Part shown: in pieces, positions 1 to 7,144 of the stretch
Numbering within the stretch: position 1 is the first letter of the stretch
How the letters are laid out: every line of letters begins with the position of its first letter
NCBI GenBank assembly: GCA_030149595.1
Contig: JASFBI010000040.1
Coordinates: 1-9,061 of the forward strand
Reading direction: 5' to 3'
From: Desulfobacterales bacterium
GTDB lineage: Bacteria > Desulfobacterota > Desulfobacteria > Desulfobacterales > DAOWNP01
DNA: 9,061 bases
The notes under the pieces: model-generated
Told to the model about the DNA's origin: nothing
What the model saw: only the letters and a program-made list of their open reading frames with translations
Database searches by the model: none
Made by a program: the position numbers and the translations under genes

Positions 1-2052
1 TTCCTTCATCATTTTAATCCAGCTTAAAGGGATATCTCCATAATCTCTATCATAAAAACAGGGAATAACATCATTTTCCAAAGTATTATAAAGGGCCTTG
101 CTCTCCACGTCATCCTGATACACATTATCAGAATACTCCTGCTCCATACCTATACTCCATCCACAGGTATCGCTATACCCTTCACACCACCAGCCATCAA
201 GCACACTTACATTTAAGACTCCGTTTGCAGCAGCTTTAATGCCAGATGTTCCGCAAGCCTCAAAAGGTCTTCTCGGGGTATTTAACCAGACATCAGCTCC
301 CTGTACAAGAAATCTTGCAATATTAATATCATAATCTTCCAAAAACACAACTCTCTTCCTGAATTCAGGAATATTTGCAACCTCAACTATACGGCGGATA
401 AGCTCTTTTCCTTCATTATCTTTTGGATGAGCTTTTCCGGCAAATATAAACTGAACAGGATACTTTTTGGAGCAAATAATCTTTTTAAATCTTTCAAAAT
501 CACGTAAAATAAGGTCAGCTCTTTTATAAGTGGCAAACCTTCTGGCAAAACCAATGGTTAAAATATCCGGATCCAGCACAGATTCAACCTGTTTCATAAG
601 AGCTTTTGGTGCATTTCTTTTTGTATAACTTTTAAGCATTAAAGTTCTGCATGCTCTTATAAGGCGGGACCGGCCCATATCCCTTGCACGCCACAACTCC
701 TCATCGTAAATCTGATCTATGCGGTCTATTGATTTTAAATCAGATAATTTAACATGCCAGTCAGACCCCATATATTTTTCAAATAAAATACTATTTTCAA
801 TAGATATCCATGATGGCATATGAACTCCATTGGTTATATGTCCTATGGGCACCTCTTTTTCGGGCAGCCCAGGCCAGATATATGCCCACATCTTCCTTGC
901 AACCCTGCCATGAAGCATACTTACACCATTGCAATTTTTTGCCATTTTAATTCCCAAAACAAACATGGATAAAACATTATCATGTTTTGATCCAGCGACT
1001 GTTCCCCAGGAAAACATCTCATCCTCTGAAACATTCAACCTCTTTTCAAAAGGTTTCAGACAAGGCACTACCATCTCTTTTGGAAAATCATCATGACCTG
1101 CAGCAACCGGGGTATGTGTGGTAAAAACATTAGAACATTTAACTATCTCTCTTGCTGTTTCACAGTCAACCGAATATCTCTCCATTACCTGTGCTATTCT
1201 TTCAATACTTAAAAAAGAGCAATGCCCTTCATTCATATGGCAAACAGAAGGAAATATTCCCAAAAGAGCAAGGGCTTTCATCCCGCCTATACCAAGAATT
1301 ATTTCCTGGGCAAGTCTTATTTCAGAATTTGCAGGATAGAGCCTGTCAGTTACCTGCCTTGCTTCTTCACTGTTTTCTGCAAGATTTGTATCTAACAGAT
1401 AAAGCTTGACACACCCCACCATAACCTCCCATACAACAACATGAATATCACAGACAGGACCCTGTACCACAAATCTGACCTCTTTTCCTGACATCCCTCT
1501 TGCTCTTGTCACAGGAAGATTAAATATATCTGTCTCAGGATATGTTTCCTGCTGCCATCCATCATGATTTAAAACCTGATGAAAATATCCGAATCTGTAT
1601 AAAAGCCCTACTCCAACCACAGGAAGTTTAATATCTGATGCAGCCTTAAGATGATCTCCAGCAAGAACTCCAAGCCCCCCTGCAAAAAGGGGAAGACTCT
1701 CATGAATACCAAATTCCATTGAAAAATAAGCAATGGGACTAGTATATACTTTAAAAGGAGCTGACTCAGGCAGCCCGTTTAAAACCTGTCCGTTAAACAG
1801 TTGTTCAACCCTGTTTAGATGTCCCATAAACCCTTCATCACAGGAGAGTTCTTCAAGCCTTTTTTGGGACAAACGTGTTAAAAAAAACATAGGGTTATGT
1901 CCAGACTCCTCCCAAAGTCTTGGATTTATTCTTCTAAAAAGTTCCACAGCATCAATACGCCAGCTCCACCAAAGATTCTTTAAAAGTTTTTCTAAAAAAA
2001 CAAGCTTTTCAGGTACTTTCGGAAAAACCTGAAATGTTTGAATATTGTTCAT
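1..2052 (-). CDS. glgP: alpha-glucan (glycogen/maltodextrin) phosphorylase, GT35, 3' end outside window
   Basis: Cytoplasmic PLP-dependent enzyme that releases glucose-1-phosphate from the non-reducing ends of alpha-1,4-glucans. The first 684 residues are visible and stay open to the window edge; relatives are about 820-860 aa, so roughly 150-200 residues are missing. The N-terminus (about 15-100, with KNLWWSWRIDAVELFRRI at 25-42) matches the DUF3417 domain of the bacterial/archaeal phosphorylase branch, not the classical E. coli/muscle branch. Next come IAYFSMEFG (107-115), the glycine-rich LFAGGLGVLAGDHLKAASD (122-140), HMNEGHCSF, TTHTPVAAGHD, ITNGVH and FARRFATYKRADLI. The cofactor motif EACGTSGIKAAANG puts the PLP lysine at K606, followed by SVLDGWWCEG. 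The ATG at 2052 is preceded by a GGGGGA box 7 nt away. It lies 118 bp downstream of the debranching gene on the same strand, so co-transcription is likely. Family assignment is firm; glycogen versus maltodextrin preference cannot be read from the sequence. Confidence 0.95.
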   Translation of the reverse strand, partial: MNNIQTFQVFPKVPEKLVFLEKLLKNLWWSWRIDAVELFRRINPRLWEESGHNPMFFLTRLSQKRLEELSCDEGFMGHLNRVEQLFNGQVLNGLPESAPFKVYTSPIAYFSMEFGIHESLPLFAGGLGVLAGDHLKAASDIKLPVVGVGLLYRFGYFHQVLNHDGWQQETYPETDIFNLPVTRARGMSGKEVRFVVQGPVCDIHVVVWEVMVGCVKLYLLDTNLAENSEEARQVTDRLYPANSEIRLAQEIILGIGGMKALALLGIFPSVCHMNEGHCSFLSIERIAQVMERYSVDCETAREIVKCSNVFTTHTPVAAGHDDFPKEMVVPCLKPFEKRLNVSEDEMFSWGTVAGSKHDNVLSMFVLGIKMAKNCNGVSMLHGRVARKMWAYIWPGLPEKEVPIGHITNGVHMPSWISIENSILFEKYMGSDWHVKLSDLKSIDRIDQIYDEELWRARDMGRSRLIRACRTLMLKSYTKRNAPKALMKQVESVLDPDILTIGFARRFATYKRADLILRDFERFKKIICSKKYPVQFIFAGKAHPKDNEGKELIRRIVEVANIPEFRKRVVFLEDYDINIARFLVQGADVWLNTPRRPFEACGTSGIKAAANGVLNVSVLDGWWCEGYSDTCGWSIGMEQEYSDNVYQDDVESKALYNTLENDVIPCFYDRDYGDIPLSWIKMMKE

Positions 2053-2059
2053 AAAAACA

Positions 2060-2065
2060 TCCCCC
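2060..2065 (-). promoter_or_regulatory. ribosome binding site of glgP
   Basis: Minus-strand GGGGGA, 7 nt before the ATG at 2052. It resembles the G-rich box used by the upstream debranching gene and supports this start over later in-frame ATGs, because the DUF3417 homology begins within the first 20 residues. Confidence 0.6.
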
Positions 2066-2126
2066 AAAAAAAGTGTTACGTGAAAAAATTAAGCTTAATT
2101 TATTTATTTTATTTCAGTATAACATA

Positions 2127-2202
2127 CATGGCAGCTTTATCTGCCACAACAAAAATAGAAACTCTCATGATTACGGTTTGTTGGACAGAGTTTCATATAA
2201 AA
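2127..2202 (+). repeat. repeat copy A (76 bp, full length) between the debranching gene and glgP
   Basis: Full copy of the window's repeat, from CATGG to TTTCATATAAAA. Arms GAAACTCT (2158-2165) and AGAGTTTC (2187-2194) form a perfect 8-bp stem around a 21-nt loop. It matches copy B at 68 of 76 positions without gaps and lies in the opposite orientation to B, so A and B bracket the debranching gene. The plus strand is open through the element (peptide from ATG at 2128, ending ITVCWTEFHIK). On the minus strand it overlaps the 3' end of the debranching gene and supplies its last codons and the TAA stop. Read in the direction of glgP transcription, the stem is followed by TATTTTTGTT, giving a weak terminator-like shape. 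A degenerate TTTCAGTATAA (2112-2122) precedes it, echoing the element's own 3' end. Confidence 0.9.
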
Positions 2203-5200
2203 CTCTCAACAGCTCACTTACTCCCCATGCCTGGGCAAAGCATCCTCTGTGGGTATGAGGGAAATCACCGTCTACAATTTCAGGAACATGACCTGTTACC
2301 CCTTTATTTATAAGCATACTGCTGCTTGACAACCATGAAAGAGCAGTTCTTACTCCATCTTTACCAAAAACACTTACCCATGCTTCACAAAAAGATGGAA
2401 ACACCCATGTCCATGCTGTACCATTATGATAGGCAGGCTTTCTCCTCGTATCTTCATCTCCCGTATATTGCCCCCAATAAGGATAGTGGGGGTTATTTAA
2501 CACATTACCACTGTGTTCAATTTTTAATGGATAATCCACATAACGATTACCAAGTGTCCTTATTGCTCCAGGTACAAGAAGAGATTTACAGGAAACAAGA
2601 ATTTTTTCACACTTTTTTTTATCTGTAACTGCTCCCATTGTAATGGCAAAAAGCTGGTTTGGCCGCAGGGCATCATCTTTTTGACCTTTGGCAGCAGATA
2701 CATTGTAACCAGCATGGATACAATCTGATAGATATCCTTTTGAGTCGTCCCAAAACAGATCATTTATAGATCGCTTAACCTTTAACTTCAAATCAGACCA
2801 CAAAGCAGACTTCTGTTCTTGAGTATCTATTTTTGAAAGAAAACATAAAACAGCATACCACATAGCCTGAATCTCTATGGGATATCCTTCCCTTTTAGTA
2901 CATGCAGGGTAATTCGTATCCATCCATGTAAAATGAGCAGGGCTGAAAATTAACCCTGACTCCATATCAGCCTTTATACCGTTATCCATACCATTTAACA
3001 TGGCATGCCCCATATCAATAATAATATCGCTGATAGTTCTTTCACCTATTTTTAAAAAAAGAAAATCAGAACACTCCTTCTTATTTACAAGATCCATACA
3101 ACAGATAATAAACCATAAAGGAGCATCTGAAGTATCCCTGTTACCTGTATCACTGCCACAAATCATATTGGGGATAGTACCTTTGATCTCAAATTTTGCA
3201 AATTTTTCAAGAATCTGTTTTGCAGAATCAAATTTTTCAAGGGCAATAAGGCCTCTTACAACAATAAGAGTATCTCTGCCCCAGTCTAAAAACCAAGGAT
3301 AACCAGCTATAACTGTATTTAAGCCATCCCTTAAAACAATATACTGATCAAGTGCACAATTTAAAGCATCTTCTATTTTCACTGATTTTGATACATTTTG
3401 AGCCTTATCAACACCCTTAAAACAATCTGAACCAAATTCATCACACCCAAGTAAAGATTCTCCTTCACCTGTAATCTGGTCAAAAAGAGTAACTAATTCA
3501 CATCCTTTAATATCTATTGCAAAATACCCGGGACTAAAAAGGTCTGAGTCAGGATCAAGCCCTCTTTCTGCTTCATTTTCACGAAAAACCTGGTATGCCC
3601 ATTCCGGCTCCACAACAAACTTTCCTGAAGATGCCATAATTTTTAAAGTGTGTTTTTTATCTGGTTCAAACAAAAAACCATTTTCAAATGGATTAATACA
3701 GCCGGGAAATATATTTTCAGGACCAAGATACGCCTTTGTTACATCATGGAAATTTCGATTTTCTATGTCCGGTCTTAAAACAAGCCTGATTGATTTACAA
3801 TCATCCATAAGACCAGAATTAGCAGTAGATACCCCCCTGTAAAAATCAATTCTCACTGCATTTTTCCCGGGCAGCATTTTAATACCTATATTTAAATTTA
3901 CACTCTCTCCCTGGCCTGCAGGAATACTGTACTGCCAAATCCCGTAAGAGTTATAATCAAAAGTAAAACTTTTTATACTGCTACTTTTATGTATTTTCTG
4001 ATAATATCCCTGATAAAGCACCCATCCACGACATCTGGAAAACATCACCCATCTCTCTTCAGGAAAATCATGGGACATATTTGCAGCAATCAACGCCTCA
4101 TAACGGCTTTTAAGATCTCCCCATAAAACATTGGAAAAAAGCATCCCTCCCATACTATTTGTCCCTAAATAACCCAAATCGGCACTCTTTATATCATTTC
4201 TGGAAAAATATTTTTTTACTTCAGCATTTTCCCACAAAGATAAAAAAACAATCTGCCCATTATGTTTTACAACAGATGAAGATTCAAAAACAGTAAGTTC
4301 TAATTGACAGGTTTTATGTTTGTCAGGAATATCAACAGGAAGAAAAAGAACAAAAAAACATCCGTCTGCTTTTTTACCAGCAATCTCAGTCCTAATACAT
4401 TTTTCGCCGTCTACTATTTTTGCATGGAAAAAGCAGTCTGACTCTACCATAATAAAGTGTCCAGCAGGTATCATAACCTGACGTAATTTATCATACGGCC
4501 ATTGCCATTTCACAACCCGATCATCTAAAGACGGAAAATTCATCTCCTGGCAAAAAAGAGCAGGATCAGAGTATAATTTTCTCGCAGCAGTATCAACACC
4601 AAGACCTTCTATATCAGAAACTCCATGATAAAAGACTTGTATTTCTAAAACCTTTGCTCTCATTCGCTGGCGTTCTATATGATCTAAGAAAAAAGGCCGC
4701 TCTTTTTTAAAATTTTCCAAAAGCTTTAGATCATCTTTATCATCAGTTAAACAAAAAACCTGAAGAGGTTCAAGCTGCAAAGAATAATGGTACCCTGCTA
4801 CAGTCGCAGAAACTGATGTACAGGTTAATAAATCTGTAAAAACAGGCCCCCTCATACCTGCATAATCAGGATTCCAGACACATTGAAACGATTCTGTCTC
4901 ACTTAAACTGGCAAGGACAAGAACCTTTTTACCCGTAGGTAAATGATGCCTTAATAAAATTATATACTCCCCCTTCTGTTTCTGCACGAGATTAATTTTT
5001 GTTTTATCAAAAAATGCAGGATGTACACAAAGCATATGATTTAAACGGGTTATATAATCCACCTGATTTTCATTATTGCCCCAGTTCAAAGAGTTTGACT
5101 GGTGAACCACAATCTTTTCCACGGCAAACCATTCAACTCCATTTACAAACCCAAACCCGCCTCTGTCTGAAAAAAGAGCTGCGATAGCTGTTCGCATTTT

Positions 5201-6493
5201 AGCATATCCTATTGATCGCAAAGCAAGACGATTGTTATCGTGAGTCTCAGCAAAATTAATCATCTGACCTTCTGCTTTTGAAATATTTAAAGATAGGGGC
5301 AGGTAATATTCTATCTCATCTCTATTATAGTTTTGAAACAGTTCTGAATATGCCCAGTTAAAATTAGCATCACTCAACATTTTTCTCGTCACATAAATAT
5401 CGCCGCCTAAACCTTCAAGCAAAAAAATTGTATCTGGATACTGATCTCTTACCTTAGCTATTATATATTTCCATGTATCCACGGGAATCATATAACCTGC
5501 ATCACATCTGAAACCATCAACTCCTCTTTTACACCAAACAAGAAAAATTCCTGCCATATACTGCCACAGCTCTTTTTTATCATAATCAAGTTTTGTTAAA
5601 TCAGCCCACACAACCCCCCATGCACCAGGCATTTCAATGCGACCGCCCTCCTCCCTCACAAGCCATTCTGGATGCTCTGCATGAAGTTCTGCTGCCCATC
5701 CAGTATGATTTATAGCAATATCCATTAAAATCCTGCCGCCTCTTTCATGAACTCCATCAATAAGCTCAATAAACTGCTCCAAAGGAGTTGCATGGGAATC
5801 AAATTCAGTCAAAGCAGGATCTACCATGGTAAAACTCAAGGAGGCATAGGGACTTCCAAATCTTCCCATTTTTCCATATGTTGTAGGAGTGGGATGAACC
5901 GGCAGCAAAAGTATATAACAGCACCCAAGTGTTCCTATTATAAAATCAAGCTCTTTTTCAAGATCCCTGAATGTTCCGGATGCAGGAATTACAGTATACC
6001 CTTTTTTATCTAAATCTCTTATGTACAAAACATCTTTTTTATCAGTTATTTTTCCACCGGATTTATTTTTACCAAACTGCCTTACAAAAGCATTGTATAT
6101 AATATTTGCACAGCAGGTATGAGATGGTTCTACATTAATCACTGTATTTAACCCTTTTGGCCATAGAGGAATTTTTGCATCTTCTTTTAAAAAATAGCAT
6201 TTAGCCTCAAAATGTCCTACTTCAGATAAGGGCAAAGTAATAAAAAATGTTTTACTGTCCCTTGATTTCATTGGTATATCAAAACAGTCCCTATGGGAAA
6301 CCGGTTCATCGTCTCTCACATTTAATATTATCTCTTTTCGCTTAATTTCAGCATGCCCTATATTTGTGCGAAGCCATGCTTTGCCTGCTTTTTCCACAGG
6401 AAGATTTAATACGAATGTTATTAAATCCCCTTTAAACATCAAAACCCGCATTCCAGGAGCAGGCTCCTGCCTCAAATACAAATAATCAGACAT
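2171..6493 (-). CDS. bifunctional glycogen debranching enzyme, eukaryotic (hGDE/AGL) type
   Basis: Single 1440-aa chain, close to human AGL or yeast Gdb1 (about 1530 aa), predicted to move maltosyl/maltotriosyl stubs (4-alpha-glucanotransferase, GH13_25) and then hydrolyse the remaining alpha-1,6 glucose (amylo-1,6-glucosidase, GH133). By similarity the order is hGDE_N (about 10-110), amylase-like barrel (about 150-560), central domain (about 620-900) and GDE_C alpha/alpha barrel (about 1040-1435). GH13 motifs are intact: DIAINH (258-263), GFRCDA with R329 and nucleophile D331, E360 in LLEG, and THDNN with D419. GH133 landmarks: WFLDWGRDT (1067-1075), WMDTN (D1192, tentative general acid), LRPNQLFAI, YHNGTAWTW (1355-1363), and GHVPEIVDGD with E1405 (tentative base), then RGCFAQAW. 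There is no signal peptide, so it is cytoplasmic. First gene of a likely operon with glgP. The last eight codons (YETLSNKP) and the stop lie in repeat copy A. A pullulanase/GlgX role is excluded by the architecture. Confidence 0.95.
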   Translation of the reverse strand: MSDYLYLRQEPAPGMRVLMFKGDLITFVLNLPVEKAGKAWLRTNIGHAEIKRKEIILNVRDDEPVSHRDCFDIPMKSRDSKTFFITLPLSEVGHFEAKCYFLKEDAKIPLWPKGLNTVINVEPSHTCCANIIYNAFVRQFGKNKSGGKITDKKDVLYIRDLDKKGYTVIPASGTFRDLEKELDFIIGTLGCCYILLLPVHPTPTTYGKMGRFGSPYASLSFTMVDPALTEFDSHATPLEQFIELIDGVHERGGRILMDIAINHTGWAAELHAEHPEWLVREEGGRIEMPGAWGVVWADLTKLDYDKKELWQYMAGIFLVWCKRGVDGFRCDAGYMIPVDTWKYIIAKVRDQYPDTIFLLEGLGGDIYVTRKMLSDANFNWAYSELFQNYNRDEIEYYLPLSLNISKAEGQMINFAETHDNNRLALRSIGYAKMRTAIAALFSDRGGFGFVNGVEWFAVEKIVVHQSNSLNWGNNENQVDYITRLNHMLCVHPAFFDKTKINLVQKQKGEYIILLRHHLPTGKKVLVLASLSETESFQCVWNPDYAGMRGPVFTDLLTCTSVSATVAGYHYSLQLEPLQVFCLTDDKDDLKLLENFKKERPFFLDHIERQRMRAKVLEIQVFYHGVSDIEGLGVDTAARKLYSDPALFCQEMNFPSLDDRVVKWQWPYDKLRQVMIPAGHFIMVESDCFFHAKIVDGEKCIRTEIAGKKADGCFFVLFLPVDIPDKHKTCQLELTVFESSSVVKHNGQIVFLSLWENAEVKKYFSRNDIKSADLGYLGTNSMGGMLFSNVLWGDLKSRYEALIAANMSHDFPEERWVMFSRCRGWVLYQGYYQKIHKSSSIKSFTFDYNSYGIWQYSIPAGQGESVNLNIGIKMLPGKNAVRIDFYRGVSTANSGLMDDCKSIRLVLRPDIENRNFHDVTKAYLGPENIFPGCINPFENGFLFEPDKKHTLKIMASSGKFVVEPEWAYQVFRENEAERGLDPDSDLFSPGYFAIDIKGCELVTLFDQITGEGESLLGCDEFGSDCFKGVDKAQNVSKSVKIEDALNCALDQYIVLRDGLNTVIAGYPWFLDWGRDTLIVVRGLIALEKFDSAKQILEKFAKFEIKGTIPNMICGSDTGNRDTSDAPLWFIICCMDLVNKKECSDFLFLKIGERTISDIIIDMGHAMLNGMDNGIKADMESGLIFSPAHFTWMDTNYPACTKREGYPIEIQAMWYAVLCFLSKIDTQEQKSALWSDLKLKVKRSINDLFWDDSKGYLSDCIHAGYNVSAAKGQKDDALRPNQLFAITMGAVTDKKKCEKILVSCKSLLVPGAIRTLGNRYVDYPLKIEHSGNVLNNPHYPYWGQYTGDEDTRRKPAYHNGTAWTWVFPSFCEAWVSVFGKDGVRTALSWLSSSSMLINKGVTGHVPEIVDGDFPHTHRGCFAQAWGVSELLRVLYETLSNKP

Positions 6494-6593
6494 GTTGGTA
6501 TGCTTCCCCCATATACATTTTTATATGAAACTCCGTCCAACAGACCGTAATCACGAGAGTTTCAATTTTCGTTGTGACAGATAAATCTACCAT
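6486..6593 (-). CDS. possible 35-aa leader ORF carried by repeat copy B, overlapping the debranching gene start
   Basis: Minus-strand ATG at 6593 opens a 35-codon frame through repeat copy B and past its end (MVDLSVTTKIETLVITVC..., then MYMGEAYQHV), stopping at TGA 6486-6488. It therefore overlaps the first 8 nt of the debranching gene in another frame. The repeat-encoded part closely resembles the plus-strand frame of copy A: most differences are silent or Ala/Val and Met/Val swaps. No Shine-Dalgarno stands before the ATG, and an internal GTG is the alternative start. It could be a leader peptide coupled to translation of the debranching gene, a remnant of a longer gene, or an open frame by chance. 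No function is recognised. Confidence 0.3.
   Translation of the reverse strand: MVDLSVTTKIETLVITVCWTEFHIKMYMGEAYQHV
6503..6510 (-). promoter_or_regulatory. ribosome binding site of the debranching enzyme gene
   Basis: Minus-strand GGGGGAAG ends 9 nt before the ATG at 6493. It lies just outside repeat copy B and inside the small overlapping frame. It fixes the start, since homology to hGDE N-termini begins within the first 15 residues. Confidence 0.6.
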
Positions 6594-6594
6594 G
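6519..6594 (-). repeat. repeat copy B (76 bp, full length) in the debranching gene leader
   Basis: Inverted relative to copies A, C and D, and in the same sense as the debranching gene it precedes. Arms on the plus strand are GAAACTCC (6527-6534) and AGAGTTTC (6556-6563); the one arm change against copy A turns a T-A pair into a T-G wobble, so the RNA stem survives. It differs from A at 8 of 76 positions: two third-position silent changes, one ATG/GTG swap and two more third-position silent changes in the last 52 bp, and three conservative or Ala/Asp replacements earlier. TTATATGAAA occurs at 6521-6530 and again at 6599-6608, 78 bp (26 codons) apart and in frame, as if a second unit once abutted it. 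A TATAAA box (6520-6525) lies 26 nt before the start codon. Confidence 0.9.
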
Positions 6595-6643
6595 CCGGTT
6601 ATATGAAAAAACGTAAAAGTAATATCTTACATGATTTGTTGCG

Positions 6644-6683
6644 AACTGAGCCTGGTAAAAGATACAGGACAGGCTCCCAGTTT
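6644..6683. promoter_or_regulatory. inverted repeat upstream of the debranching gene
   Basis: AACTGAGCCTG (6644-6654) pairs with CAGGCTCCCAGTT (6670-6682): 11 bp interrupted by a 2-nt bulge, with a 15-nt loop. It is the most GC-rich stretch in this AT-rich spacer. Only TTTATT follows on the plus strand and no T-run on the minus strand, so it is a poor terminator. An operator or leader hairpin about 150 bp upstream of the debranching start is possible; the role is unknown. Confidence 0.45.
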
Positions 6684-6695
6684 ATTAAAATCGTA

Positions 6696-6736
6696 AAAAA
6701 TTTATTTGACAAAAAACAGGAAAAATTTATTTGACA
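6696..6736 (+). repeat. tandem 16-bp direct repeat carrying TTGACA boxes
   Basis: AAAAATTTATTTGACA occurs identically at 6696-6711 and 6721-6736, 25 bp apart, and the following 9 bp are also similar (AAAAACAGG, GAAACCAAG). The second copy ends in the -35 box of the promoter listed next; the first has no good -10 at 16-18 bp. It may be a small duplication or a paired regulator site. Confidence 0.75.
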
Positions 6737-6759
6737 GAAACCAAGATGTTAGATATATA
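6731..6759 (+). promoter_or_regulatory. strong sigma70-type promoter reading toward the CoA-transferase gene
   Basis: Perfect -35 TTGACA (6731-6736), 17-bp spacer, and -10 TATATA (6754-6759), predicting transcription from about 6766. The next gene in this direction starts at 7223, so a transcript reaching it would have a leader of about 455 nt containing the 6804-6837 hairpin and repeat copies C and D. It may instead make a small RNA. AT-richness raises the chance of false -10 matches, but the perfect -35 and ideal spacing are unusual. Confidence 0.5.
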
Positions 6760-6803
6760 AAAAAAATACTTTTAATATATAAATAAAATCTCATACTGAA
6801 CTT

Positions 6804-6837
6804 AAAGTTTTTTAAAAACATTTGTTTTCTAAACTTT
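6804..6837. other. nested AT-rich hairpin in the intergenic region
   Basis: AAAGTTT (6804-6810) pairs with AAACTTT (6831-6837). Inside it, AAAAC (6815-6819) pairs with GTTTT (6824-6828), leaving a small internal loop and a 4-nt apical loop. It lies about 40 nt downstream of the predicted start at 6766. With almost no GC pairs it would be weak in RNA and may be compositional. Confidence 0.35.
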
Positions 6838-6948
6838 ATATTAAATATTTGTGATAATACAATTTTTTCACTGTCAAAAGCAACAGATTATTTTTTAATA
6901 TAAATAGCGTTCCCTATGCCAATGCTGAGACCAATTCCTAAGTAACTA

Positions 6949-6992
6949 AAACTCTCATGATTACGGTTTGTTGGACAGAGTTTCATATAAAA
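6949..6992 (+). repeat. repeat copy C (44 bp, 3' part only)
   Basis: AAACTCTCATG to TTTCATATAAAA is identical to copy A over 44 bp. The left half of the element (CATGG to CACAAC) is absent. The stem loses its outermost G, leaving AAACTCT/AGAGTTT. Its frame runs ATG 6957 to a TGA after MITVCWTEFHIKIFN, with no Shine-Dalgarno. It is in the same sense as the CoA-transferase gene 231 bp downstream. Confidence 0.9.
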
Positions 6993-7043
6993 ATTTTCAA
7001 TTGAAAAAAGTATGAACAGTGTTTTTAAAAATAAACCCTGAAT

Positions 7044-7074
7044 CTGACCTAAGTATTAGTCCAAAAAATATAAT
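7044..7074 (+). promoter_or_regulatory. weak candidate promoter upstream of the CoA-transferase gene
   Basis: A perfect -10 TATAAT (7069-7074) has only a poor -35, CTGACC (7044-7049), at a 19-bp spacing. It would give a leader of about 140 nt containing repeat copy D. In such AT-rich DNA the box may be chance. Confidence 0.25.
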
Positions 7075-7144
7075 ACAAAATAATTAGAATCATATTTTTA
7101 AATAACAACCATGAGGCCGATCTGAATTTTTCGTCTAAGTTTGC

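Noticed and set aside
1118..1409. plus-strand frames inside the phosphorylase gene, and similar short frames inside the debranching gene
   Set aside because: They are antisense to strongly conserved coding sequence and show no domain features or ribosome binding sites.
2038..2313. 91-codon plus-strand frame containing the copy A peptide
   Set aside because: Most of it is antisense to the debranching gene's 3' end and to the start of glgP. Only the repeat-derived part is interesting and it is described under the repeat. There is no Shine-Dalgarno.
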